64,000 bases of DNA from Kibdelosporangium philippinense (GTDB taxonomy: Bacteria; Actinomycetota; Actinomycetes; Mycobacteriales; Pseudonocardiaceae): positions 2,976,001 to 3,040,000 of the forward strand of contig NZ_JAJVCN010000001.1 in the NCBI RefSeq assembly GCF_021390435.2, given 5' to 3'. Positions 34,829 to 44,172 of the stretch are shown piece after piece. The notes under the pieces were generated by a model. That model was given only the letters and a program-made list of their open reading frames with translations. It did not search any database and had not been told where the DNA came from. The position numbers and the translations under genes were made by a program. The first letter of the stretch is position 1. Each line of letters starts with the position of its first letter.

Positions 34829-35335
34829 ATGGAGTGGACCGGCGCGCGGTACGCGGACAAGCCAACCGTCGAGGTGTCGACGTGGATCCAGGCATCGGCC
34901 GATCGGGTGTGGTCGATCGTGTCCGACATCGGGCGGATGCCTGAGATGAGCACCGAACTGCAATCGGTTGAGTGGCTTGACGGCGCGACCGGGCCGCGGC
35001 TCGGCGGCAAGTTCGTCGGCAGGAGCAGGCACGAGTCCCTCGGCGAGTGGTCGACCACCTCCCAGGTGGTGGAATTCGAGCCGCAGCGGGTCTTCGCTTG
35101 GGCGGTCGGCGACGTCACGCATCCATCGGCGATCTGGCGATTCCGCTTGAGCCCCAAGGATGGCGGCACCGAGCTGGCCGAGTGGATGCAGATGGGACCC
35201 GGCCGCTCCGGGCTGTCGGAGGCGATCGACCGGATGCCGGACAAGGAACAGAAGATCGTGTTCGTCCGGCTGCGTGAGTTCGAGCGCAACATCGCCCAAA
35301 CGCTGGCACAGATCAAGAAAATGGCCGAGGCCTGA
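34829..35335 (+). CDS. SRPBCC-family protein
   Basis: 168 residues from ATG 34829, with GGGAGG ten bases upstream (GTG 34802, overlapping the HxlR stop, is an alternative). VEVSTWIQASADRVWSIVSDIGRMPEMS begins the START-like fold, ending in helix EQKIVFVRLREFERNIAQTLAQI. Polyketide-cyclase/dehydrase-like proteins of this type bind hydrophobic ligands; role unknown. Same operon as the LLM oxidoreductase. Confidence 0.8.
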   Translation: MEWTGARYADKPTVEVSTWIQASADRVWSIVSDIGRMPEMSTELQSVEWLDGATGPRLGGKFVGRSRHESLGEWSTTSQVVEFEPQRVFAWAVGDVTHPSAIWRFRLSPKDGGTELAEWMQMGPGRSGLSEAIDRMPDKEQKIVFVRLREFERNIAQTLAQIKKMAEA

Positions 35336-35547
35336 GCCCCCGATCAGGCGAACGTACGCCGGTCGGCGAAACGGAAAATCCCAGGACACGAAGATCACGT
35401 GTGGACAGTTCACTTACGGGCGGTCCACTGTGAACCACCCGAACGTGCGCCGCGGGCCCCCAGGTGGCCGATACTCGTCCCGCCAAACGGCTGCAAGGCT
35501 CGATCCTGTCGAGCCCCACGACTGAGCCTTGCAGAGGAGTCACCCGG

Positions 35548-36396
35548 ATGGCCACTGTCCAGTCCAAGCCCGGACCGGTCCTGCGTAGCGACTACCAGCG
35601 ATCCATTGCCGCTTACTGGAACAAGGAGAAGGACCCGGTCAACATCAGGCTCGGCGAGGTCGATGGTCTGTACCACCACCACTACGGCATCGGTGACTAC
35701 GACGAATCCGTGCTCGGCGCGGGGGACCAGGCGATCATCGAGGAGATGCACCGGCTGGAGACGGCACAGGCGGACGTGCTGCTCGACCACCTCGGTGACA
35801 TCGCGCCGTCGGAACGGTTGATGGACGCCGGTTCCGGCCGCGGCGGGACGAGTTTCATGGCGAATCAACGGTTCGGCTGCCAGGTCGACGGCGTGAGCAT
35901 CTCCGAGCAGCAGGTCGATTTCGCCAATGATCAAGCGCGCCAGCGCAATGTCGCCGACCAGGTGCGCTTCCACTTCCGCAACATGCTCGACACCGGGTTC
36001 GAAACCGGTGCGATGAGCGGGATCTGGACCAACGAGACGACCATGTACGTCGATCTGCAAGAGCTGTTCGGTGAGTTCTCCCGCCTCTTGCGGTACGGCG
36101 GCAGGTACGTTTGCATCACAGGGTGCTACAACGACGTGACCGGCGGCCGTTCGCGTGCCGTGAGCCAGATCGACCAGCACTACATCTGCAACATCCACCC
36201 GCGCAGTGCGTACTTCAAAGCCTTGGCGGACAACGGGTTCGTCCCGATCAACGTGGTCGACCTGACCGCGGCGACCATTCCGTACTGGGAACTGCGGGCG
36301 CGGTCCTCGGTCGCGACCGGCATCGAGGACCCGTTCCTGACCGCGTACAAGGAGGGCAGCTTCCACTACCTGCTGATCGCGGCAGACCGAATCTGA
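35548..36396 (+). CDS. geranyl diphosphate 2-C-methyltransferase
   Basis: 282 residues from ATG 35548 with GAGGAG ahead. SAM-binding DAGSGRGG at 93-100 and YWNKEKDPVNIRLGEVDGLYHHHYGIG (23-49, read in two parts) are typical of the GPP methyltransferase of 2-methylisoborneol synthesis; a C-terminal YFKALADNGF and SFHYLLIAADRI close the fold. The enzyme adds a methyl group to C2 of geranyl diphosphate. Directly followed (16 bases) by the cyclase that uses its product. Upstream 35336-35547 has no gene; an inverted pair GTTCAC/GTGAAC (35408-35435) may be regulatory. Confidence 0.92.
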   Translation: MATVQSKPGPVLRSDYQRSIAAYWNKEKDPVNIRLGEVDGLYHHHYGIGDYDESVLGAGDQAIIEEMHRLETAQADVLLDHLGDIAPSERLMDAGSGRGGTSFMANQRFGCQVDGVSISEQQVDFANDQARQRNVADQVRFHFRNMLDTGFETGAMSGIWTNETTMYVDLQELFGEFSRLLRYGGRYVCITGCYNDVTGGRSRAVSQIDQHYICNIHPRSAYFKALADNGFVPINVVDLTAATIPYWELRARSSVATGIEDPFLTAYKEGSFHYLLIAADRI

Positions 36397-36412
36397 CCAC
36401 TGGGGACACCAG

Positions 36413-37507
36413 ATGACGGACATCCTGTTCGGACCGTCGGGGCTTGGGACGTCGGCAGCGCGCGTGACCTCCCAGCTCACCCATGATCCGGCATACGTGG
36501 AGCGCGAATGGGGCGACGGAACCGCCCCGCCGCTCTACACACCGGTGGTGGAACGAAACAACGAGGTGCTCGCGAAGGAGGTGAACCGGCGGCTGGTGGT
36601 CTGGGCGGGGGAGTGCGGTTTCGAGGGTGAGAACCTCGAACTGATGGGCAAAGCAGGGTTCGGCAAACTGGCGATGCTGACCCATCCCGACTCCGACGAC
36701 CCAGACCACCTGCTGATCGCCGCTCAGATGAACGCGGCATGGTGGGCCGCGGACGACTTGTACGCCGACGACAGCGAAATGGGCGCGACGCCGACAGCGT
36801 TGCCGCCTCGCCTGGCGTTGGTGATGGCGGCTATGGATCCGGTGGCACCGGCAGGCGAATTCACTGCGCCCTTGGAGGAAGCGCTCCGGTCCGACCCGAT
36901 CCTGGTGGCGTTGCGTTCCGGCATGGAACACATCTCCCAGTACGGATCGGCGGCGCAGCTGCAACGGGTCAACTACTCGACGTTCGCGATGTTCGTGAGC
37001 TGGAACGCTTATGCCGCTTGGCGATACACCGGTGAGTACCCACCGGCGTGGGAATATCTGGCGGCACGTCAACACGACAGTTTCTATACGTCGATGACGT
37101 TGATCGATGTTGTAGGCGGGTACGAGTTGCCAGCCGCGATCTTCTACGACCCGAAGGTGCGTCAGGCGGCGTTCCAGGCCGGAACGGCAACGGTGCTGGT
37201 GAACGACCTGTACTCAGTGGAGAAGGACGCGGCCGACGAGAAACCCGTGTGCAACATGGTTTTGCAGATAGCGGCTGACCGGGACTGCTCGATTCAGGAG
37301 GCGACCGAGGCGACGGTTGAGTTGCACAACACTGTCGTGCGTGAATTCGAAGCGGGCCACCGTAACCTCCAGGCGGTGCCTTCGTTGGAACTACAACGGT
37401 TCCTACGAGGTCTGCGGTCGTGGATGGGCGGCGGCTTCGAATGGCATGCGACGAATCCGCGCTATCGGAGCAGGCCAGCTGAGGAACGGCCCGCGGCGGC
37501 GGACTGA
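36413..37507 (+). CDS. 2-methylisoborneol synthase (terpene cyclase)
   Basis: 364 residues. The acidic Mg2+ motif DDLYADD is at 114-120 and the NSE motif NDLYSVEKD at 264-272, whose last position is Asp where Glu is usual. FYTSMTLIDVVGGYELP fits the 2-MIB branch of class I cyclases. It cyclises 2-methyl-GPP to the earthy odorant 2-methylisoborneol. The Pro-rich N-terminal extension of Streptomyces enzymes is absent. Order is methyltransferase then cyclase, the reverse of S. coelicolor, and no cyclic-nucleotide-binding protein gene accompanies them. A close 2-methylenebornane synthase is possible. Confidence 0.85.
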   Translation: MTDILFGPSGLGTSAARVTSQLTHDPAYVEREWGDGTAPPLYTPVVERNNEVLAKEVNRRLVVWAGECGFEGENLELMGKAGFGKLAMLTHPDSDDPDHLLIAAQMNAAWWAADDLYADDSEMGATPTALPPRLALVMAAMDPVAPAGEFTAPLEEALRSDPILVALRSGMEHISQYGSAAQLQRVNYSTFAMFVSWNAYAAWRYTGEYPPAWEYLAARQHDSFYTSMTLIDVVGGYELPAAIFYDPKVRQAAFQAGTATVLVNDLYSVEKDAADEKPVCNMVLQIAADRDCSIQEATEATVELHNTVVREFEAGHRNLQAVPSLELQRFLRGLRSWMGGGFEWHATNPRYRSRPAEERPAAAD

Positions 37508-37510
37508 CCG

Positions 37511-37597
37511 ACGTGGTGCCATGGCGTGCAGGGGACGGCGTGGCACCAACGTCAACCGTGTCGCTGTGAGAAACCCTGACAGCGGATGACAGGGTTT
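37511..37597 (+). terminator. two hairpins ending the 2-MIB operon
   Basis: First: ACGTGGTGCCA (37511-37521) pairs with TGGCACCAACGT (37541-37552) with one bulge. Second: AAACCCTG (37571-37578) pairs perfectly with CAGGGTTT (37590-37597). Both lie just after the cyclase stop. Confidence 0.6.
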
Positions 37598-37640
37598 GCC
37601 GGGATAGTGGTGACTGACCCACCGACCGGCAAGGAAGTTG

Positions 37641-38165
37641 ATGCGCGAAACACCAGAAGAACTCGCCTCGCTCCAGGACCTACTGGACGCTTCGCTGTCC
37701 CGCTCGACGTCGCACCTGCGTTCGATCATCAATACCGAACGGACCTTGACGGCCGTGCAGGCCACACAGGTCCTGACCGGTATGTGCACCGTCGCGCTGT
37801 CCACCGTGACGGCAAAGGGCGAACCAAGGATCAGCGGTGTCGACGGCCATTTCCTGCATGGGACGTGGGTGTTCGGCACCGCTCGCGATGCCGCCAAGGC
37901 CCGCCATCTCGCTGCCCGGCCCGCGGCCAGTGTCGCGTACATCCGGGGTGAGGAGGTTGGCGTGTTCACGCATGGGACGGCAGAGCTTCTCAACCCCGTG
38001 GATTCCGAGGCACCCGCGGAATGGCCGGAGGTGCTGGCGTACCTCAAGGATTTCTATGGGGATAACGGGTTCGATTGGGTGAATGACGTCGTGTACTTCC
38101 GGCTGCGACCGCACTGGATGGCGGCATACGCGCCGGACGTCGAGAAGCTGATGAGCTCGCAGTGA
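37641..38165 (+). CDS. pyridoxamine 5'-phosphate oxidase-family flavoprotein
   Basis: 174 residues from ATG 37641 with AAGGAA seven bases ahead. GMCTVALSTVTAKGEPRISGVDGHFLHGTWVFGTARDAAKARHLAARPAAS (read across about 47-97) is the split-barrel FMN-binding domain; FRLRPHWMAAYAPD is the usual end. Members reduce F420-linked or other small substrates; no true PNPOx tail. Followed by a strong hairpin. Monocistronic. Confidence 0.75.
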   Translation: MRETPEELASLQDLLDASLSRSTSHLRSIINTERTLTAVQATQVLTGMCTVALSTVTAKGEPRISGVDGHFLHGTWVFGTARDAAKARHLAARPAASVAYIRGEEVGVFTHGTAELLNPVDSEAPAEWPEVLAYLKDFYGDNGFDWVNDVVYFRLRPHWMAAYAPDVEKLMSSQ

Positions 38166-38220
38166 GCTGAGGATGATGAGCCTGAGCTGATCAGCTCTGG
38201 GTGAGCTGTTTGTGACTGAA

Positions 38221-38257
38221 CCTCAAGCCGATCAGCGTCATGCTGATCGGCTTGAGG
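38221..38257 (+). terminator. strong hairpin after the PPOX-like gene
   Basis: Perfect 16-bp arms CCTCAAGCCGATCAGC / GCTGATCGGCTTGAGG around GTCAT. A separate 14-bp palindrome GAGCTGATCAGCTC lies just before it (38184-38197). Confidence 0.75.
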
Positions 38258-38304
38258 CGGATCACCTTGACCGGTACGGATCGATCGTCTCTGGTGCGAA
38301 TACT

Positions 38305-38338
38305 TACCACGTGGTAGAAATTTGTGAGAGCGCTTCCA
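38305..38338. promoter_or_regulatory. two operator-like palindromes before the isomerase operon
   Basis: TACCACGTGGTA (38305-38316) is a perfect 12-bp palindrome that matches TACAACGTTGTA beside the LacI gene (45811) in 10 of 12 bases. TGAGAGCGCTTCCA (38325-38338) matches the CelR/LacI-type consensus TGGGAGCGCTCCCA in 12 of 14. Both stand within 60 bases of the GTG start. Confidence 0.6.
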
Positions 38339-38363
38339 CGAGCAAGAGCACCAGGGGGTCGGC

Positions 38364-39098
38364 GTGACCAACGTTTCCGTGCAGCTGTACTCCGTCCGTG
38401 ACCACTTCACCGAGAATCCCGACGAGGTCCTCGCCAAGCTGGCCGCCATCGGGTTCACCCAGGTCGAGCCCTATGGCCTCGGTGAACACGCGGCCAAGCT
38501 GGTCGACGGCCTGACGCGGAACGGCCTGACCGCGCCGACCGCGCACGCCCGCCTGATCGACCAGGACCAGCGGGACATCTTCGCCAAGGCCGCCGAGTGC
38601 GGTGTCGGCGTGGTGGTCGATCCCTTCGTTCCGGCCGAGAAGTGGCAGAACAAGGCCGATATCGCGGCCACCGCTGATGCCTTGAACGCCGCCGCGCGCA
38701 TCGCGCCGGAGTTCGGGGTCCGGGTCGGCTACCACAACCACTGGTGGGAGCTGGAGTCCCGGATCGACGGCCGTAGCGCGTTCGAGGGCTTCGCTGAGCT
38801 GCTCGATCCCGAGATCGTCCTGGAAGTCGACACCTACTGGGCGGCCGCCGGTGGCGAGAATCCCACAGAGCTCCTCCAGCGCCTCGGCGAGCGGGTCTAC
38901 GCCATCCACGTGAAGGACGGCGGCCTGGCGACCGACGCATCCGGGCAGGTTCCGGCAGGTCAGGGCAGCATTGCGGTGACGGACGTGCTCAGCGCCGCGC
39001 CCAAAGCCCTGAGGGTGGTCGAGTTCGACAAGTACGACGGCGACATCTACGAAGGCATCTCGGCGAGTTTCGCCTACTTGAAGGGTGTCGAGGGATGA
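38364..39098 (+). CDS. sugar phosphate isomerase/epimerase-like TIM barrel (AP endonuclease 2 family)
   Basis: 244 residues, GTG start after AGGGGGTC. VSVQLYSVRDHFTENPDEVL, IGFTQVEPYG, VRVGYHNHWWELE (metal-binding His), VLEVDTYWAAAGG (Glu/Asp) and VYAIHVKDGG with FDKYDG form the xylose-isomerase-like fold with Mn2+ ligands. Paired with a Gfo/Idh dehydrogenase by ATGA, as in 3-keto-sugar and inositol routes (YcjR/YcjS, IolE types). Likely acts on a keto-sugar; exact reaction unknown. Upstream palindromes suggest LacI-type control. Confidence 0.8.
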   Translation: MTNVSVQLYSVRDHFTENPDEVLAKLAAIGFTQVEPYGLGEHAAKLVDGLTRNGLTAPTAHARLIDQDQRDIFAKAAECGVGVVVDPFVPAEKWQNKADIAATADALNAAARIAPEFGVRVGYHNHWWELESRIDGRSAFEGFAELLDPEIVLEVDTYWAAAGGENPTELLQRLGERVYAIHVKDGGLATDASGQVPAGQGSIAVTDVLSAAPKALRVVEFDKYDGDIYEGISASFAYLKGVEG

Positions 39099-40189
39099 GC
39101 ATTGGCGTCGGCGTCATCGGTGCGGGTGTCATCAGCGACACCTATCTGACCAATCTCACCAGCTTCCCCGACGTCAAAGTCGTGCACGTGGCCGACATCG
39201 ATGTGGCACGAGCCCAGGCGCAGGCCGAGAAACACGGCGTGCCCAGGGCGAGCACGGTCGCCGATCTCCTCGACGACCCCGAGGTCGAGCTGGTCATCAA
39301 CCTGACGATCCCGGCCGCGCACGTCGAGATCGGCCTGGCCGCACTGGACGCGGGCAAGCACGTCTGGTCAGAAAAGCCACTCGCCATGGACCGGGAGACC
39401 GGCCGCAAACTGCTCGACCGGGCCAAGGAGAAGGGGTTACGAGTCGCGTGCGCGCCGGACACCCTGCTTGGCGCCGGTTTGCAGACCGCGCGACGCGCCA
39501 TTGACGAGGGCCGGATCGGCAATCCGATGATGGCGCTCGCGTTGTTCCAGGCACCGGGCCCGGAGAGCTGGCATCCAGCGCCGGAGTTCCTGTTCCAGGC
39601 TGGCGGCGGCCCGCTGCTGGACATGGGCCCGTACTACCTGACGTCCCTTGTCTCCCTGTTCGGCCCGATCCGCAAGGTCACGGGCACTGGCGCGCAGGCA
39701 CGGGCGACGCGGGTGATCGGGAGCGGGCCACGGGCGGGAACGGAGTTCGCGGTCACCGTGCCGACCACGGTCACCGCGTTGATCGAGTTTTCGAGGGGAG
39801 GATCGGCGCAGATCGTGATGAGTTTCGATTCTGGTCTGCGCCGGTCCGGGTTCCTCGAGGTGACCGGGACCGGCGGTACCGCCGTGCTGCCGGACCCGAA
39901 CCGCTTCGACGGCACGACCTTGCTGCACATCGCGGGCAAGGAGGAGCCGGAAGAGCTGGAGCCGCAAGGCCATTCGGCGTCACGGGGGACCGGCGCGCTC
40001 GAGCTCGCCCGCGCCATCCACGCGGGCGTGCCGGAACGGGCGCCGGGGGAGTTGGCGTATCACGTCCTTGACGCCATGCTGGCAATCGAGGAATCCATAG
40101 CGGCGGGCCGGTCGGTCGACGTCGAGAGCACGACAGGGATCCCGCAGGCATTGCCTGGGGACTGGGATCCGTACGCCAGCACCTTCTAG
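39095..40189 (+). CDS. Gfo/Idh/MocA-family oxidoreductase
   Basis: 364 residues. NAD(P)-binding VGVIGAGVISDTYL (5-18), the EKPLA motif with catalytic Lys (about 93-97) in HVWSEKPLAM, and GGGPLLDMGPYYLTSL (about 170-185, GxxxDxGxxxxD-like). Acts on sugars or cyclitols, transferring hydride at a ring carbon. Coupled to the isomerase. Its TAG stop shares bases with the stop of the convergent TetR gene (CTAG at 40186-40189). Confidence 0.85.
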   Translation: MSIGVGVIGAGVISDTYLTNLTSFPDVKVVHVADIDVARAQAQAEKHGVPRASTVADLLDDPEVELVINLTIPAAHVEIGLAALDAGKHVWSEKPLAMDRETGRKLLDRAKEKGLRVACAPDTLLGAGLQTARRAIDEGRIGNPMMALALFQAPGPESWHPAPEFLFQAGGGPLLDMGPYYLTSLVSLFGPIRKVTGTGAQARATRVIGSGPRAGTEFAVTVPTTVTALIEFSRGGSAQIVMSFDSGLRRSGFLEVTGTGGTAVLPDPNRFDGTTLLHIAGKEEPEELEPQGHSASRGTGALELARAIHAGVPERAPGELAYHVLDAMLAIEESIAAGRSVDVESTTGIPQALPGDWDPYASTF

Positions 40190-40785
40190 CCGAGTGGGAC
40201 GGTCAGCAGGTTTTGCAGGAAGAAACGCAGAGACCCGACGAGATCGACCTTGTCGGGTTCGGTCAGCCATTGCACCTGCAGGCCGTCCTCCATCGCGATG
40301 AACGCGACCGCCGCGGCCTCCGGGTCGATGCCCGGCCGCAGCTCACCGGTCTTCGCGAGCGCCCGGAACGTGGACAGGGCGGACTCACGAGCGATCCGGT
40401 AGTGCCGGATGAAGTAGTCGTGCGCGGGATGGTCGGGCGCGACTGCCTCGGCCGCGAGCCGGGCGTAGACCTCGACGATGCCCCGATGCGCGACGTTGAA
40501 CTCGGCCAGCGCGATCAAGTGCCGCAACAGTTCCATGCCGGGCTCGATGTCGAGCTTCTCGCGTTCGGCGTCCTCGGCGTCCCGGCGTTCGAGGACCGCG
40601 GCGAGCAGCGCTTCCTTCGTGGGGAAGTAGTAGAGGAGACCGGCATGCGTGATCCCGGCTCGTTTGGCTACCTCACGAAGGGACGACCCGTGGTAGCCGA
40701 ACTCGCGGTAGACCTCGATCGCGGCCGAGATGATGTCCTCACGGCGCAACCGGCCCTTCTGGTATCCCCCGGCGGCGGCGGTCAC
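40186..40785 (-). CDS. TetR-family transcriptional regulator
   Basis: 199 residues from GTG 40785. KGRLRREDIISAAIEVYREFGY and SSLREVAKRAGITHAGLLYYFPTKEALL form the DNA-binding domain; the C-terminal half resembles the BetI/TetR_C_6 type. It diverges from an MFS gene and a perfect 14-bp palindrome lies between them close to the MFS start, so it probably represses the exporter and itself. Confidence 0.85.
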   Translation of the reverse strand: MTAAAGGYQKGRLRREDIISAAIEVYREFGYHGSSLREVAKRAGITHAGLLYYFPTKEALLAAVLERRDAEDAEREKLDIEPGMELLRHLIALAEFNVAHRGIVEVYARLAAEAVAPDHPAHDYFIRHYRIARESALSTFRALAKTGELRPGIDPEAAAVAFIAMEDGLQVQWLTEPDKVDLVGSLRFFLQNLLTVPLG

Positions 40786-40839
40786 GGCGTCACGGCAGAC
40801 AAGGCGGCGGCTGGCACGGCGAACATCATGCCGCAAGCT

Positions 40840-40853
40840 GCCATGATCATGGC
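40840..40853. promoter_or_regulatory. TetR operator candidate
   Basis: GCCATGATCATGGC, a perfect 14-bp palindrome 19 bases before the MFS ATG and 55 bases from the TetR start. Confidence 0.65.
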
Positions 40854-40871
40854 TATGAGGAGTGCCAGCTG

Positions 40872-42083
40872 ATGACTCAGCCGAGCAAGCGCACCCGCGC
40901 TGCCCGCGTCGCGACCTGGATCTATTTCACTCTCAACGGGTTCGGCGTCGGCCTGTGGGTCGTGCATATCCCAAACGTCGAACGGGCGACCGGGATCACT
41001 CACAGCACGCTTGGCCTGCTGTTGTTGTTGCTTGGCGTGGCGGCGTTCACCGGCATGCAAGTCGGCGGCGCCCTCGCCGACCGGCTTGGCCAGCGCAAAC
41101 TCGTGCCCGCGGCAGGCGTGCTGATGGGATGCGCGATGTTCGGGCCCGGCCTGGCCGACTCCTGGTGGACGCTCGGACTGGCGCTGATGGTGTTGGGCTT
41201 CTCCAACGGCCTGATCGACGTCGGGATGAACGCCCAGGCTGTGGTGGTCGAGCGGGGGTATCCGAGGCCGATCATGGCCGCGTTCCACGCGATGTGGTCG
41301 ATCGGTGGCGCGCTGGCCGCGTTGATCGGGGCCGGATTGCTTGGCGCGGGCGTGGCGACCGAAGTGTCTCTCGGCACGGCCGGAGTGCTGATCGTGATCA
41401 TCTCGCTGGGTACGGCGCGGTTCCTGCTTGAGCCGGACCACCACGCGGCTCCGGTCGACGACGGCCCGAAACCGAAGGTCAAAGCAGGCAAGCTGGTGTG
41501 GTTCCTTGGCGCGCTGGCGTTCGCGATGATGCTGGCTGAGGGCGTCGCCGCGGACTGGGCCGCGCTGCACTTCAAGGACATCCTCAACACGTCAGCCAGC
41601 ACGGCGGCCTTCGCCTATGGCACGTTCTCCGTGGCCATGACGATCGGCCGATTCGCCACCGACCGGGTGGCCGCGATCGTCGGCCCGAAGGCGATCCTGC
41701 GCTGGGGCGCCGCGCTGGCCGCGGCCGGATTGACGATCGCAGCCGCTTCGCCGTGGGTTGCGTTGGCTCTCGTCGGCTGGATGCTGTGTGGCCTTGGCCT
41801 CTCCGGCGGCGTGCCGCAGCTGTTCACCGCCGCGGGCAACCTGGACACCAGGTCGGCTGGCACGTTGATGGCCAGGGTCGTCGGGCTCGGTTACGTCGGT
41901 ATTCTTGCTGGTCCCGCCCTGGTTGGCGGCCTGACGCACTGGATGCCGCTGAACGTGGCGTTCGCCCTGCCGGTCGTGCTGTGCGCGCTGGCCGCGGTCT
42001 TCGCGTACGTCATGCCCCAGCCAGGAACAAAACCGGCGGGCGATTCGCTTGAATTGAGCGAGAGCGGACGAGAGGAGCGTTGA
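40872..42083 (+). CDS. MFS transporter (FucP/YbjJ-like)
   Basis: 403 residues, 12 helices. [40 protein letters not shown] and [17 protein letters not shown] [19 protein letters not shown] match the YbjJ-type MFS group, inner-membrane exporters or sugar carriers of unknown substrate. GAGGAG precedes ATG 40872. Under a divergent TetR with palindrome, an efflux role is likely. msrA follows after one base and MOSC after that, in one operon. Confidence 0.8.
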   Translation: MTQPSKRTRAARVATWIYFTLNGFGVGLWVVHIPNVERATGITHSTLGLLLLLLGVAAFTGMQVGGALADRLGQRKLVPAAGVLMGCAMFGPGLADSWWTLGLALMVLGFSNGLIDVGMNAQAVVVERGYPRPIMAAFHAMWSIGGALAALIGAGLLGAGVATEVSLGTAGVLIVIISLGTARFLLEPDHHAAPVDDGPKPKVKAGKLVWFLGALAFAMMLAEGVAADWAALHFKDILNTSASTAAFAYGTFSVAMTIGRFATDRVAAIVGPKAILRWGAALAAAGLTIAAASPWVALALVGWMLCGLGLSGGVPQLFTAAGNLDTRSAGTLMARVVGLGYVGILAGPALVGGLTHWMPLNVAFALPVVLCALAAVFAYVMPQPGTKPAGDSLELSESGREER

Positions 42084-42084
42084 C

Positions 42085-42582
42085 GTGACCGAGGTTGCGG
42101 TGCTTGCGGGTGGCTGCTTCTGGGGGATGCAGGATCTGATCCGGCGCCAGCCAGGCGTGGTCTCGACGCGAGTCGGCTACACAGGTGGTGACGTGCCCAA
42201 CGCCACCTACATGAACCACCACGGCCACGCCGAGGCGATCGAGATCTCCTACGACCCAGCGGTGACGTCCTACCGGCAGATCCTGGAGTTCTTCTTCCAG
42301 ATCCACGACCCGACAACGAAAAACCGGCAGGGCAACGACGTTGGCACCAGCTACCGGTCGGCGATCTTCTATGCCAACGAGGATCAGAAGCAGGTCGCCG
42401 AGCAGACCATCGCCGATGTGGACGCGTCCGGCCAGTGGCCGGCCAAGGTCGTGACCGAGGTCAGCCAGTTGGGTGACTTCTGGGAGGCCGAGCCGGAGCA
42501 CCAGGACTACCTTGAGCGGTTCCCGAACGGGTACACCTGCCACTACATCCGGCCGAACTGGAAGTTGTCGGCCAGCAAGTGA
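42085..42582 (+). CDS. msrA: peptide methionine (S)-S-oxide reductase
   Basis: 165 residues, GTG start. Catalytic GGCFWG (Cys11), [20 protein letters not shown] and the [15 protein letters not shown] block are all present; resolving Cys near the end in TCHYIRPN. Repairs S-oxidised methionine in cytoplasmic proteins using thioredoxin. Sits between MFS and MOSC genes with minimal spacing. Confidence 0.92.
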   Translation: MTEVAVLAGGCFWGMQDLIRRQPGVVSTRVGYTGGDVPNATYMNHHGHAEAIEISYDPAVTSYRQILEFFFQIHDPTTKNRQGNDVGTSYRSAIFYANEDQKQVAEQTIADVDASGQWPAKVVTEVSQLGDFWEAEPEHQDYLERFPNGYTCHYIRPNWKLSASK

Positions 42583-43085
42583 TCGATGTGGACATCGTCG
42601 CGTTGCACGCCTCGCGCGTGCACGCGTACGAGGGCCGTCCAGCAGATGGACCTCGGCCAGACCCCGCGCCGGTGGCGCAGGACAAGGTCGAGGTTCGTGC
42701 CGGTAAAGGCATTGTGGGGGACAGGTACTACAACCATCCGGCGCACCAGAAAGCCGCGGTGACATTCTTCGCCGCAGAATCCCTTGACGCTTTGGGCATC
42801 ACCGCGTCGCCACTGCTGACCCGGCGCAACGTGATTCTGCGCGGGTTCCCGATCGACGATCTCGCGGCCCGGCGCGGCACACCAGGTTCGGTGTTCAGCA
42901 TCGACGGCGTCCGGTTCCAGGCCTATCGGCCCGCGAATCCCTGTGCGTGGATGGATGTGGTGTTCGGCGAAGGCGCGTTCCGCGGTCTTCGCGGCCATGG
43001 CGGCGTACGGTGCGTTCCGCTCGATGACGGAGTGTTGCAGGTCGGTCCCGCTCAGCTAGAAATCTGGACGCCGACCTTGCTTTGA
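42579..43085 (+). CDS. MOSC domain protein
   Basis: 168 residues; GTG 42579 overlaps the msrA stop. [23 protein letters not shown] and [31 protein letters not shown] with the conserved Cys (PCxWM) are the MOSC signature. MOSC domains bind molybdenum cofactor or carry sulfur; as a stand-alone protein it may be a Moco-dependent N-hydroxylate reductase-like or delivery protein. Confidence 0.85.
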   Translation: MIDVDIVALHASRVHAYEGRPADGPRPDPAPVAQDKVEVRAGKGIVGDRYYNHPAHQKAAVTFFAAESLDALGITASPLLTRRNVILRGFPIDDLAARRGTPGSVFSIDGVRFQAYRPANPCAWMDVVFGEGAFRGLRGHGGVRCVPLDDGVLQVGPAQLEIWTPTLL

Positions 43086-43161
43086 TTACGTTTCAACCGA
43101 AATTCGAGCACTGTCCGGTTGCACCGGTTAATGTGGACAGTCCGGTTTCGACGTTCCCTGC

Positions 43162-44169
43162 ATGATCAGTCGACTCGTTGCCGTGGCACTGCTCAGTGTC
43201 ACGTTGCTTACGCCCGGTGGCGTCGCGACGGCCGATCCGGACTCGCCGTCCTGTGTCCAAGCAGATGTTCCGGTGCACACGTTGACCGTGAGCGGAGCCA
43301 TGCACGGCACGCTCTGCCAGCCGGCCGGCCCCGCATCCGACACCGTGATGGTGTTGGTGCCTGGCGCCACGTACAACTCGGTGTACTGGGACTTCCCGTA
43401 CCAGCTGAACACGTACTCGTTCACCAAGGCGATGACCGCGGGAGGTTACGCCACCTTCGCCCTCGACCGGCTCGGCACGGGACAAAGCACCCGGCCGCTC
43501 AGCGTCCAGCTGACGACGCTGACCCAAGCTGACGCCGTGCACGACGTGATCCAGGCGTTGCGCGCGGGCGCGGTCGGCGGAACCGCCTTCAGCAAGGTGA
43601 TTCTCGGCGGCCATTCCTTGGGTTCTGTGATCGCCGCGGTGGAGGCGGCGACCTTCCATGACGTGGACGCGGTGCTGATCACCGGCGCCTCGCATCAGCC
43701 CAACGCGATCAACGCGGCCGCGTTGCTGACGGTCCACACGGCTTCGGTGGCGCTGCTTCCCGGCTTCCCGAACCACGACGCCGGGTATTTCACCACCGTA
43801 CCGGGACACCGCAAACCGGCCTTCCACGATCCGGATTTCGTGGATCCTGCCGCGCTCGCCCTGGATGAGGCGACGAAGGACGTGGTGTCCTACACCGAGG
43901 CGCCCGATGGGTTCGCGCTCGGTGTGTTCACGCCGTACTCGGCGTTGATCAATGTGCCGGTGCTGGTGGCCAACGGTCAGCGGGATTCACAGTTCTGCGG
44001 CGCGCTCGCGCAGTGCAACGGGCTGTGGCAGCTGCAGGAGAGCTTGTACTACTTGGGCTCGCCCGCGTTGAGCTTCTACCTCCTGCCGACCGCGGGTCAC
44101 TCGATCAACTACAACCCGGACGCGCCACTGCTGCACGCGGCCGTCCTGAACTGGGCAAACTCCCTATAA
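43162..44169 (+). CDS. secreted alpha/beta hydrolase
   Basis: 335 residues. Sec signal MISRLVAVALLSVTLLTPGGVATA, then VMVLVPGATYNSVYWDFP (oxyanion side), nucleophile Ser in ILGGHSLGSVIAAVEA (about 153) and His in PTAGHSINY (about 311); Asp in VANGQRDSQFCG (about 275). Extracellular esterase/lipase-like, substrate unknown. Ends before the third copy of the dispersed palindromic terminator. Confidence 0.8.
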   Translation: MISRLVAVALLSVTLLTPGGVATADPDSPSCVQADVPVHTLTVSGAMHGTLCQPAGPASDTVMVLVPGATYNSVYWDFPYQLNTYSFTKAMTAGGYATFALDRLGTGQSTRPLSVQLTTLTQADAVHDVIQALRAGAVGGTAFSKVILGGHSLGSVIAAVEAATFHDVDAVLITGASHQPNAINAAALLTVHTASVALLPGFPNHDAGYFTTVPGHRKPAFHDPDFVDPAALALDEATKDVVSYTEAPDGFALGVFTPYSALINVPVLVANGQRDSQFCGALAQCNGLWQLQESLYYLGSPALSFYLLPTAGHSINYNPDAPLLHAAVLNWANSL

Positions 44170-44172
44170 AAG

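Noticed and set aside
38184..38197. Palindrome GAGCTGATCAGCTC as an operator
   Set aside because: It lies just after the PPOX-like stop next to the stronger hairpin and far from any start; more likely part of the terminator region.
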